5,545 nt of DNA, taken from positions 1-5,545 of the forward strand of contig JACDFX010000159.1 of NCBI GenBank assembly GCA_013815575.1, given 5' to 3'. A program made the translations under genes and the position numbers. Numbering within the stretch: position 1 is the stretch's first letter; each line of letters starts with the position of its first letter. Under the pieces are notes generated by a model. The model worked only from the letters and a program-made list of their open reading frames with translations. It was not told the origin of the DNA and did no database searches. Below are positions 1 to 5,545 of this stretch, one piece after another. Origin of the DNA: Rubrobacter sp. Its GTDB lineage: Bacteria > Actinomycetota > Rubrobacteria > Rubrobacterales > Rubrobacteraceae.

Positions 1-8
1 GGCATCGT

Positions 9-26
9 CTATCTCTTCTGAGATAG
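9..26. repeat. Small perfect hairpin in the left flank
   Basis: CTATCTC (9-15) and GAGATAG (20-26) are perfect reverse complements separated by TTCT. The stem is 7 bp, rather A/T-rich, and is followed on the plus strand by TTAGTTAG rather than a clean T-run. It could be a weak terminator of an upstream gene: one plus-strand frame enters from the left edge and stops at TGA 19-21, inside the hairpin. Too little upstream sequence is present to show that this frame is coding. Confidence 0.35.
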
Positions 27-75
27 TTAGTTAGAGCATCTCAGCCCGCTTCGCTTTCAGCCTTCGTCCCCGCCG

Positions 76-102
76 GTGATTATTTGACGCCTGTCCGGGT
101 AT
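76..102 (+). promoter_or_regulatory. Possible SigB-type promoter of chaB
   Basis: A GTGATT element (76-81) is followed after 15 bases by GGGTAT (97-102). This resembles the consensus of general-stress sigma factors of the SigB/SigF group (GTTT-like -35, about 14-16 bases, GGGTAT/GGGTAY -10). Transcription would begin near 109, about 25 bases before the chaB GTG, leaving room for the ribosome binding site at 122-129. A TTGACG at 84-89 resembles a housekeeping -35 but has no acceptable -10 at 16-18 bases. The sigma assignment is inferred from motif shape only. Confidence 0.4.
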
Positions 103-133
103 TGAGGGGTCAGAACGACCGAAGGGGGACAGT

Positions 134-331
134 GTGCCGTACAAGATGATCACGCAACTGCCGGACGGCGTGAAGAACAACCTGCCCAAGCACGCGCAGG
201 AGATCTATAAAGAGGCCGTCAACTCTGCGGATGAGCAGTATGGCGAGGAGAGCCGCGCCCACCGTGTGGCCTGGGGCGCCGTCGAGCAGAAGTACGAAAA
301 GAACGAGAACGGCAACTGGGTAGTGAAATAG
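134..331 (+). CDS. chaB: ChaB-family small protein
   Basis: This 65-residue protein matches the ChaB family (Pfam ChaB). It starts with the typical MPYK, continues with a LPDGVKNNLPKHAQEIYKEA-type helix, then an AHRVAWGAVEQKYEK segment, and ends with a G-x-W near the C terminus. ChaB was named as a putative regulator of the ChaA cation/proton antiporter in E. coli, but its biochemical role is poorly settled. In many bacteria it is a small soluble stress-associated protein. The GTG at 134 is chosen over the ATG at 146 because it gives the full MPYK start and sits 4 bases after the strong ribosome binding site AAGGGGGA (122-129). No chaA lies nearby, so a cation-transport role is not supported by context. 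Only 24 bases separate its TAG from the convergent hydrolase gene, with no clear terminator hairpin plus T-run between them. Confidence 0.9.
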   Translation: MPYKMITQLPDGVKNNLPKHAQEIYKEAVNSADEQYGEESRAHRVAWGAVEQKYEKNENGNWVVK

Positions 332-355
332 CCGGAGCCGCCGGGTCCTGCGCGT

Positions 356-1216
356 CTATCGTTGAATCCAGTCCACGGAGGTGTAGACGTCCTGTCCGGG
401 CCTCTTGCCGGACAGCCAGTCAGGGTACCAGGCGTTCACCATCAGCTTCATCGAGTCGCCTGGGAGCCCGTCCTCGAAGGTGTGCAGGAGCCGACCGTCT
501 ACCGAGAACTCGGCCCTCGTTGGATAGAGGTCTATGCGGTACTCGTGGAAGGCGGCCGTCGCGTCGAAGGGGAGTTTCTTCTCAACGGTGTTGGTCTGCT
601 CTCCATCGGCGAAGGTGGTGAACAGGACTCGGCCGCTCGCGTCGTTGGAGATCTCCACGTCTATCTCGGCGTGGAAGTCCGGCGGGGCGTAGAGGAAGAA
701 ACCCGTGAGGGAGGAAGGCGCGCGGGCGACCTTTATGCTGGCGGCGTAGGAGCCGTAGCCGTAGGAGTCTGAGGATTCGATCTCACCGCCCTCCAGAGTT
801 CCGGCCGGGAGCCGAATGCGCAACGTCTCGTCCTGCACGCCGACGTTCTCGCTCTTCAGGCGCCCTCTTCCTAAATTCTTGCTGTTTGCGAACCACCGCT
901 CCTCGTCTAATAAGGCGAAGTCTTCCCGGCTCCAGAGGTCCCGGGCCTCCGCTACTACGAAGGCATCCTGGCGCGCGGCGTTCGCCAGATGGGTGGCGCC
1001 GCCTTTACCGGGGCGTTCGTCCCACACGGAGACTCTGGCCTCGTAGGGACCGGCGGTCGCGAGCGGGTCCGTCGTCAACTCCTGGACCCCCGATTCCCCG
1101 CCGGGCTCTAAACGTACCGGATGGGCCGGCGCGTCGTGCCAGCGGCCCGCGCCGTCGCGGACACTGTAGCCTATCCAAAAGGTCCGCTCCTCGGCGCCGA
1201 CGTTCTCGAACCGCAC
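356..1216 (-). CDS. GH16-like C-terminal part of a frame-broken glycoside hydrolase
   Basis: This frame carries the C-terminal half of the hydrolase begun at 2198. It has no credible start: the first GTG (1216) has no ribosome binding site, and coding-like residues continue upstream to about 1290 (AKITSFEPPSGTLSSGE), where the frame meets the N-terminal half. Residues 1-90 (from 1216) look like an Ig/CARDB-like beta-sandwich (WIGYSVRDGAGRW, GPYEARVSVWDE). From about residue 91 to 286 there is a GH16-like (laminarinase/lichenase clan) jelly roll: GGEIESSDSYGYGSYAAS, then the catalytic signature E184-I-D186-V-E188 (coded at 653-667), then FHEYRIDLYPTRAEFSVDG and a C-terminal MKLMVNAWYP strand. 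In GH16 the two glutamates are the nucleophile and acid/base, and both are present. Typical substrates are beta-1,3/1,4-glucans or galactans; the one here is unknown. Removing one base at 1290-1292 would join the halves into a 613-residue protein with E511 and E515 as the catalytic pair. Confidence 0.75.
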   Translation of the reverse strand: MRFENVGAEERTFWIGYSVRDGAGRWHDAPAHPVRLEPGGESGVQELTTDPLATAGPYEARVSVWDERPGKGGATHLANAARQDAFVVAEARDLWSREDFALLDEERWFANSKNLGRGRLKSENVGVQDETLRIRLPAGTLEGGEIESSDSYGYGSYAASIKVARAPSSLTGFFLYAPPDFHAEIDVEISNDASGRVLFTTFADGEQTNTVEKKLPFDATAAFHEYRIDLYPTRAEFSVDGRLLHTFEDGLPGDSMKLMVNAWYPDWLSGKRPGQDVYTSVDWIQR

Positions 1217-2198
1217 CGAGGAGTTCGCCCGTTCGCCGCTGCTCAGGGTCCCGGACGGCGGCTCGAACGATGTGATCTTCGCCTCCGCGCCCGACGTGCA
1301 TCGGGTCCACGGAGACCAGATCTTCCTGCTCGTTTGCCTCGTCGGGATGTCTCAAAGGGTCGGTCGTCGGCCAGTTCGACAGGGCAACAGGGTGCTGCCA
1401 GCCGTACTCCATCTCCTCTTTGGCGAAGGTGTCGAGCATCCAGGCCAGCCAGCCTTCGAACGGCGTGGCGTCTGTGGTGGCCTGGAAGTATTCCCCCGAG
1501 TACGGGTCCATGCCGACATTCGCGTCGTCGGTCGTCTCTACGGCGAGGGGAAACCACTCGGTGCCGACCACCCAGCCGAGCACGTACTTGGAGACATCAG
1601 AGCGGAACCTGCCGCTCGCATGGCCGGGACGCTCCGGCAGGTCGGCGTCGCCGTGGACGACGCGGACGGCGTCCCGGATCTCGCCTTGGAATATCTCCGT
1701 TATCTCGGGCGTGTAGGCGTCGCGGCCTTCGAGGTCCTCGCCCGTGAGCTCTTCCTCCGGCGACCATACGCCCTGGATAAGCCACAGCGGCTCCTCGCGG
1801 GTGGAGTTGAACTCGATGAAGGCGTCGTAGAACTCAGGGTTGAGGATCGTGTAGACGCGCAGGACGTCCACGTTCATCTCCTCCATCTGCGCGAACCACC
1901 GCAGGTAATCCTCCCTGGTGGGCGCCAACTCGCCGGGCGCGTGGCCCGGCAGCGTCGCGCCCAGGTTCATCCCGGTCCAGAAGCGATCTTCCCAGACCTT
2001 CCCGTCGTAGACGGCGAGGTTCGCGTCCTTGACGGTCGACACCTGCTTGACGCCGTCCACCTCCGAGACCGGCCTCTCGACCTCGCCCCAGCGCAGCACC
2101 ACGAACACGGCCGCGACCAGAACGACCAGGATCGCCAGCAGGCGCGCGAGGCGGGCGATCCGGCCCGACCTCTCCCTCGTCTCGTAGTGTTGGTACAC
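1005..2198 (-). CDS. Membrane-anchored TIM-barrel-like N-terminal part of the frame-broken glycoside hydrolase
   Basis: GTG 2198 is the start, with GAGGGGA (2209-2203) 4 bases upstream. Residues 1-14 are polar and basic, and about 15-36 form one hydrophobic segment, so the rest is probably extracytoplasmic and membrane-anchored. Residues about 66-302 resemble the first half of a GH2/GH5-clan TIM barrel: GMNLGATLPGHAPGE, YLRWFAQMEEMNVDVLRVYT, GHASGRF, then VLGWVVGTEW with E214 as candidate acid/base, ALSNWPTTDPLRHP and VSVDPMHV. After V302 (codon 1295-1293) the frame becomes arginine-rich nonsense down to 1005, so genuine coding in this frame ends near 1290. No second-half barrel signature, such as a nucleophile glutamate strand, is visible in any frame before the Ig-like domain begins. 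The barrel therefore seems to be half missing as well as frameshifted. It is the third gene of the operon, 32 bases after the corrected end of the glycosyltransferase. Confidence 0.75.
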   Translation of the reverse strand: MYQHYETRERSGRIARLARLLAILVVLVAAVFVVLRWGEVERPVSEVDGVKQVSTVKDANLAVYDGKVWEDRFWTGMNLGATLPGHAPGELAPTREDYLRWFAQMEEMNVDVLRVYTILNPEFYDAFIEFNSTREEPLWLIQGVWSPEEELTGEDLEGRDAYTPEITEIFQGEIRDAVRVVHGDADLPERPGHASGRFRSDVSKYVLGWVVGTEWFPLAVETTDDANVGMDPYSGEYFQATTDATPFEGWLAWMLDTFAKEEMEYGWQHPVALSNWPTTDPLRHPDEANEQEDLVSVDPMHVGRGGEDHIVRAAVRDPEQRRTGELLGAVRERRRRGADLLDRLQCPRRRGPLARRAGPSGTFRARRGIGGPGVDDGPARDRRSLRGQSLRVGRTPR

Positions 2199-2202
2199 GC
2201 AG

Positions 2203-2209
2203 TCCCCTC
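2203..2209 (-). promoter_or_regulatory. Ribosome binding site of the hydrolase gene
   Basis: On the minus strand GAGGGGA precedes GTG 2198 by 4 bases. It lies in the 32-base spacer after the inferred glycosyltransferase stop (TAA, 2233-2231). This supports GTG 2198 as a real start and shows that the glycosyltransferase frame is not meant to read on into the hydrolase. Confidence 0.6.
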
Positions 2210-2230
2210 ACAGAGCATTGTGGTGTACGG

Positions 2231-3717
2231 TTACTCGGCCCGCTTGTGACGAATAGGGTCGTCCTCGCCGTCGATCCCCCGGCGTCATCGGGCAGGTACT
2301 TAACCCTGTCTTCCGTCTTGCCCTCGTCAAAGCCCTTACGCTCCATCGCGCCCCACTCCGTGTTCCTGCGGGCGAAGGATATTATGGCGAGGACCCGCCA
2401 GAGCGTGTTGAGCTGGCGGTAGCCGAAGTTCTCTAGAATGCCGTAGAAGGTGAGCTTTGCCAGGTCCCGCCACTTGGGGTAGCGTTCTAGGCGTAACTCT
2501 TCGAGAAAGATCGCCGCCGACGAGAGCAGTACCCCGAGGCCGACGGCCGCCAGGAAGAACGCGATGGCGAAGGGGAGGTTGATGACCCCGAGGGTCAGGC
2601 CGGTCGCGAAGGCTACGTAGCCCGCGATCTCCACCACCGGGCCCAGGAACTCGAAGAGGAAGAAGTACGGCATGCCGAGGAGGCCGACCGACCCGTAGCG
2701 GGGGTTGAAGAGCATCTTGCGGTGGCGGAAGAGGGTGTCTATCAGGCCGCGGTGCCAGCGGTTGCGTTGGCGGCCGAGCACGCGCAGGGTGTCGGGAACC
2801 TCCGTCCAAGCGACGGGGTCGGGGACGAAAGATATCTTGTACAGTCGGTCATTCTCCCGGAGGACGCGGTGCATGCGGGTGACGAGCTCCATGTCCTCAC
2901 CCACCGTGTCCCCCGCGTATCCGCCTGCCGCGATCACGTCCCGCCGCCGGAACATCCCGAAGGACCCGGAGATGATGAGCAGGCAGTTCAGCCTGCTCCA
3001 GGCTGTCCTGACCGCGATAAAGGCCCTCAAGTACTCGACTATCTGGAAGTTCGGCAGGGCCTTACGTGGCGTCTTTAGCTCGATAATGCGGCCCTTCTCG
3101 AACCTGGAGCCGTTGGCGACCCTAACGATGCCGCCCACGGCGGCGACCGAGCTCGCCTCGACCAGAGGCCTTGCGACCCTGAGCAGGGCGTCCTCTTCGA
3201 GGATGATGTCGGCGTCCATGCAGCACACGAGCGGGTACTGCGCCGTGCAGATGCCGGCGTTCAGGGCGTCGGACTTGCCCCCGTTCTCCTTGTCCACGAC
3301 GACGAGCCGCTCCGTGGGGGAGGCGTAGACGCCCCGGATGTCGGACGTCTCCAACTGCATGCGCACGGGCTGGTCCGACTCGTGCAGGTCGAACTCCCGG
3401 ATCAGGACATCCAAAGTGTCGTCGGCGGAGCCGTCGTTGACGACCACCACTTCGTGGAGAGGGTAGTGGAGGGTCAGGAAGGATCGGACACTGTCCACGA
3501 TGGTCGCCTGCTCGTTGTAGGCGGGGACGATGACGGTCACCGGCGGGGCATAGTTCGAGGAGAAGAGCTCCGCGAGGCCCGAGAACACTTCGTGCCGGAC
3601 GTAGTCGGCGATCTCGGCGAAGGAAATCAGATACAGCGCCAGGTAAATCGCGTTGATGACCAGAAAGTAGGTCAACACGAAGTAGTTGACGTAGACGATA
3701 AGGTCCCCGAGGGTCAC
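2231..3717 (-). CDS. Processive family 2 glycosyltransferase (BcsA/PgaC/hyaluronan-synthase type), frameshifted near its 3' end
   Basis: This membrane enzyme polymerises a nucleotide-sugar into a polysaccharide and probably exports it. Residues about 7-33 are a transmembrane helix. The GT2 domain spans about 58-325: VTVIVPAYNE, VVVNDGS with D95, the DAD metal motif at 168-170, the GED catalytic-base motif at 273-275, and QRNRW at 317-321, the Q-x-x-R-W acceptor motif of processive synthases. Two or more C-terminal transmembrane segments follow (about 349-407). Start GTG 3717 overlaps the HEAT gene stop by 4 bases (GTGA) and is preceded by a purine-rich GGGGGTGAG, which suggests translational coupling. 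As given, the frame misses its stop and runs on to 1834 through low-complexity sequence antisense-shifted over the hydrolase. Adding one base at the C5 run 2276-2280 gives a hydrophilic tail (GIDGEDDPIRHKRAE) and TAA at 2233-2231, a 495-residue protein of usual size. No PilZ domain is visible. The sugar and linkage cannot be told from sequence. Confidence 0.88.
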
Positions 3718-4913
3718 GCCTCACCCCCGGCGGGGGCCTCGGCCAGGGTCCGGCGCAGCGTCTCCCTGGCCTTCCCCTCCGGCATGGTCCTGGCGAGCCG
3801 GCCGAGGTATCGGACGGCGCCGGCCCGGGTCATGGCCCGGACTATGCGCCGCGCGTTCTCCCCCTTCTCGCCCGGCTCCGCGAGGGCCTCGGCCGCCCGC
3901 CGGGTGATGCCGCGCGCCTCCAGGGAACTCGCGGCCCTGTCGCGCGCGAAGCGGTCCCCGCCTTCGAGCACGTGGACGAGCGCCCGTTCGCCGGCGGGAC
4001 CCATGTTGGCGAGCGCCCGGCTGGCGTTCAGGCGCACCCACCACTCCCGGTCCACCGTGAGCCGCTGTAGGACCGGGATCGTGGAGGTCTCCCCGATCGC
4101 CTCCAGTGCGTTGGCCGCCTGGGCCCGAACAGGCCAGTCTTTGCTCCCGGAGGCCTCGAGAAGTACCGGGAGGTCGTCGGGGTCGCCGATCTTGCCGAGC
4201 GCGAGGGCCGCCTGGGCCTTGATGTCCGCCGGGGCCTCTACGTCGGACGGGCCCAGAAGCACCTCGCGCAGGGTGGGGCGGGCTTCGGCGGCGCGCAGGT
4301 TGCCGAGCACCCTGGCAGCCAGGACACGCGCCCTCGGGTCGCCGGTCCGGAGCGTCTCCACCAGGTTCTCGGCCATGCGGAGTCTGGTGAGCTCGGACGG
4401 GTCGTTCAGGGTGCGGGCCAGGCCGGCCGCCGCCTCCGGGGTGCCGATGCGGGCCAGGGCCCTGGCGGCCACGGCCCTCACGGTCTCGTCTTCGTACGAG
4501 AGGAGGGCCGCTATGTGTGGCACCGCCTCCGGGCCGCCGAAGTAGCCCAGAGACTCGACGGCCTGGGCCTTCCTCCAGCGGTTGTGCGAGCGGAGCCGCC
4601 GGAAGAAATCCCTGACCAGCCCGGCATCTTCCGCCAGGCCGACGAGCCTCTCGCGCTGCTCGCCGCGCAGAAGGGAGAGGTACTCGACCATCTTGGTGGC
4701 GAGCAAGTCCATGTCCCGGCCCTTTGGCCGGAGGAGGATCGGGGCGGCGTTTCCGGTCAGGATCAGGTCGTTCAGCGCCGCTTCGAATTCGCCGGACCTC
4801 GCCTCCAGGCCGCGCCGGTTCACGATGCGCACCGTCTTCAGCCCGAGCGTGAGCACGACCAGGAGGACATTCAAGACCGCCATGACCGTAATGGTCCACA
4901 ACATCACCGTCAC
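3714..4913 (-). CDS. Membrane-anchored HEAT-repeat protein
   Basis: This is a 399-residue protein with one N-terminal transmembrane helix (about 5-27), a basic stretch (KTVRIVNRR) that predicts a cytoplasmic C terminus, a linker to about 110, and then HEAT/PBS-lyase-type helical repeats from about 112 to 335. Repeat units are easy to see: RKAQAVESLGYFG, VRAVAARALARIG, RARVLAARVLGNL, IKAQAALALGKIGDP, VRAQAANALEAIG, VRLNASRALANMG and ARDRAASSLEARG. The repeats give a solenoid scaffold for protein binding, not catalysis. GTG 4913 is chosen because GTGAGG lies 8 bases upstream; the nearby GTG 4907 and ATG 4904 would be too far from that site. The 4-base overlap with the glycosyltransferase suggests that the two are made together and interact at the inner membrane. 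A role in recruiting or gating the synthase is inference from context. Confidence 0.85.
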   Translation of the reverse strand: MTVMLWTITVMAVLNVLLVVLTLGLKTVRIVNRRGLEARSGEFEAALNDLILTGNAAPILLRPKGRDMDLLATKMVEYLSLLRGEQRERLVGLAEDAGLVRDFFRRLRSHNRWRKAQAVESLGYFGGPEAVPHIAALLSYEDETVRAVAARALARIGTPEAAAGLARTLNDPSELTRLRMAENLVETLRTGDPRARVLAARVLGNLRAAEARPTLREVLLGPSDVEAPADIKAQAALALGKIGDPDDLPVLLEASGSKDWPVRAQAANALEAIGETSTIPVLQRLTVDREWWVRLNASRALANMGPAGERALVHVLEGGDRFARDRAASSLEARGITRRAAEALAEPGEKGENARRIVRAMTRAGAVRYLGRLARTMPEGKARETLRRTLAEAPAGGEA

Positions 4914-4952
4914 GTTAAGAGCCTCACTACGATCTTCTCCAGAATTTTTAGT

Positions 4953-4970
4953 ATCTTACCGCGTGGGTAA
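4953..4970. promoter_or_regulatory. Divergent promoter region with a short palindrome, a possible operator
   Basis: The 84-base gap 4914-4997 separates the divergent operon and the receiver gene and is clearly more A/T-rich than its surroundings. TTACC (4956-4960) and GGTAA (4966-4970) form an inverted repeat with a 5-base spacer. On the minus strand a -10-like TAAGAT (4958-4953) overlaps the left arm, about 40 bases upstream of the HEAT gene start; no good -35 is visible 16-18 bases further up. A factor bound here could control the operon and perhaps both genes. The arms are short and could occur by chance. Confidence 0.35.
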
Positions 4971-4986
4971 TCATGGTAGGCATACA

Positions 4987-4992
4987 TACTCT
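4987..4992 (+). promoter_or_regulatory. Possible -10 element for a leaderless receiver mRNA
   Basis: TACTCT (4987-4992) fits TANNNT and lies 5 bases before GTG 4998. That is about the distance expected from a -10 to a transcription start at the GTG itself. No Shine-Dalgarno sequence at normal distance precedes the GTG, so a leaderless transcript is plausible; such transcripts are common in actinobacteria. No -35 was recognised. Confidence 0.35.
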
Positions 4993-4997
4993 ACGGG

Positions 4998-5405
4998 GTG
5001 ACGGATCTCTTGGGCGCAAGCGGGACGAAGATTCTGGCCGCGGACGACGACCGCATAGTGCGGCGGATCATCGTCGCGAAGCTGACCGGATTGGGCTACG
5101 AGGTAACGGAGGCCGAGGACGGGCAAGAGGCGATCGAGATCCTGGAGGGCGGCGCGGTGCCGGATCTCCTGATCACGGACAGCCTCATGCCCCGAATGGG
5201 CGGCCTGGAATTGGTCCGCAGCGTCAGGAACAGCCCGAACTCCGCCGTGGCCGGCCTGCCGGTCATCATGCTCACTTCCCGCCAGGCCGAGCGGGACGTC
5301 ATAGAGGGTCTCGAAATCGGCCTCGACGACTACGTGACGAAGCCCTTCTCCCCGGACGAGCTGGCAGCCCGGGTCAGGACGGCCCTCTGGCGCGCGAGGC
5401 GCTGA
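4998..5405 (+). CDS. Stand-alone response-regulator receiver protein (CheY-like)
   Basis: This 135-residue protein is made of one receiver domain and no output domain. Key residues are present: the acidic pair D16/D17 in ILAADDDR, the phospho-acceptor D61 in DLLITDSLMPRMGG, the switch T93-S94 in VIMLTSR, and K115 in the KPF motif (YVTKPFSPDEL). It should be phosphorylated by a histidine kinase not in the window and act by binding a partner protein. GTG 4998 is the first start after an in-frame TAG (4977-4979). TTG 5010 is an alternative, with GGGGTG (4995-5000) 9 bases upstream; either leaves the domain intact because it begins near K11. It is transcribed divergently from the polysaccharide operon, so it may signal to that machinery, for instance through the HEAT protein, but this is inferred from position only. 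Confidence 0.92.
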   Translation: MTDLLGASGTKILAADDDRIVRRIIVAKLTGLGYEVTEAEDGQEAIEILEGGAVPDLLITDSLMPRMGGLELVRSVRNSPNSAVAGLPVIMLTSRQAERDVIEGLEIGLDDYVTKPFSPDELAARVRTALWRARR

Positions 5406-5414
5406 TAAGAGCTT

Positions 5415-5441
5415 CAGGTATAAGGCTTTAGGCCACAGGTA
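5415..5441 (+). repeat. Two direct CAGGTA repeats, 21 bases apart
   Basis: CAGGTA occurs at 5415-5420 and 5436-5441, followed by TAAG and AAG respectively. The 21-base period is two helical turns, as for a regulator binding two sites on the same DNA face. It lies between the receiver stop and the candidate gene at 5465. Six-base repeats are weak evidence. Confidence 0.25.
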
Positions 5442-5464
5442 AAGACCGGGCAGGAAGGCGCCTG

Positions 5465-5545
5465 ATGGAGACGACTAGGAGTTGTCTGCCGACGATGGAA
5501 CGGCGGGTACGGGTCAAGCCACCAACCTACGAAACCGCCCTAATC
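5465..5545 (+). CDS. Start of a possible gene cut off by the window edge
   Basis: ATG 5465 lies 6 bases after AGGAAGG (5452-5458), the clearest ribosome binding site on the plus strand, and the frame stays open for all 27 codons to the edge. The peptide begins METTRSCLPTMERRVRVKPP and matches no family I recognise at this length. With a 59-base gap after the receiver gene it could be its operon partner. A short open frame is weak evidence in high-G+C DNA, so the call rests mainly on the ribosome binding site. Confidence 0.4.
   Translation, partial: METTRSCLPTMERRVRVKPPTYETALI
5469..5487 (+). repeat. 8-bp hairpin just inside the possible partial gene
   Basis: AGACGACT (5469-5476) pairs with AGTTGTCT (5480-5487) across a 3-base AGG loop, with one G-U pair in RNA. 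No T-run follows, so it is not a standard terminator. It starts two bases after the ATG at 5465 and could affect translation initiation, or it could be chance. Confidence 0.35.

Noticed and set aside
84..89. TTGACG as a housekeeping -35 for chaB
   Set aside because: At 16-18 bases downstream the sequence is G-rich (around 106-113) with no TATAAT-like element.
332..355. Bidirectional terminator between chaB and the hydrolase
   Set aside because: Only a 4-bp CCGG repeat is present and neither strand has a T-run, so a terminator cannot be supported.
1283..1300. Programmed ribosomal frameshifting to make the full hydrolase
   Set aside because: No slippery heptamer, internal Shine-Dalgarno-like stimulator or obvious downstream structure was recognised, and an enzyme of this kind has no known need for it. 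Error or mutation is simpler.
1834..2230. Glycosyltransferase frame continuing over the hydrolase gene as a fusion protein
   Set aside because: The extension is low-complexity and Arg/Gly-rich, while the other frame of the same DNA encodes the membrane anchor and barrel with its own ribosome binding site. A one-base shift explains it better.
1272..2249. 325-codon open frame on the plus strand opposite the hydrolase
   Set aside because: No family motifs, and antisense to clear barrel-like coding. It is a codon-bias shadow.
3382..4545. 387-codon open frame on the plus strand opposite the HEAT and glycosyltransferase genes
   Set aside because: It has no recognisable domain, is rich in Arg, Ser and Ala, and lies antisense to two well-supported genes. 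Long antisense frames are expected in high-G+C DNA.
4973..5431. 152-codon plus-strand frame overlapping the receiver gene, starting with ATG
   Set aside because: It is a shifted reading of the receiver gene, full of Arg and Gly, with no domain. The receiver frame keeps every catalytic residue.
1..5545. CRISPR array, tRNA/rRNA, insertion sequence or attachment site
   Set aside because: I saw no regularly spaced repeats, tRNA arm motifs, transposase-like coding or terminal inverted repeats on either strand.

Overview
The window looks like chromosomal DNA of a high-G+C Gram-positive bacterium. G+C content is high throughout, almost every gene starts with GTG, and the antisense frames stay open for long stretches. 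The protein set suggests an actinobacterium, perhaps Rubrobacter-like, but that is an impression from memory and no marker gene here proves it.

Layout. Positions 1-133 are a short non-coding flank with a small hairpin and a plausible stress-sigma (SigB-type) promoter. This is followed by a small chaB-family gene on the plus strand (134-331). Convergent with it is a three-gene minus-strand operon read from 4913 down to 356. The order is a membrane-anchored HEAT-repeat protein (4913-3714), a processive family 2 glycosyltransferase (3717 to about 2231), and a membrane-anchored glycoside hydrolase (2198-356) with a TIM-barrel-like N-terminal part, an Ig-like linker and a GH16-like C-terminal domain. 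The first two genes overlap by 4 bases. Diverging from the operon across an 84-base gap is a stand-alone CheY-like receiver protein (4998-5405). A further plus-strand gene with a good ribosome binding site may begin at 5465 and run off the window.

Function. The synthase, the inner-membrane HEAT scaffold and the anchored hydrolase together look like an envelope or exopolysaccharide module. The glycosyltransferase would make and export a polysaccharide, the HEAT protein could recruit or regulate it, and the hydrolase would trim or remodel the product outside the membrane. The divergent receiver is a candidate regulator. The polymer is unknown; the GH16 fold points weakly to a beta-glucan or galactan.

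Caveat. Two reading-frame breaks lie in this operon. One is at a C5 run (2276-2280) near the end of the glycosyltransferase, and one is at a CCC (1290-1292) in the middle of the hydrolase. The first looks like a one-base sequencing error. The second falls exactly where the TIM-barrel homology stops and the Ig-like domain begins, so it could instead mark a real deletion, a fusion or a decaying gene.
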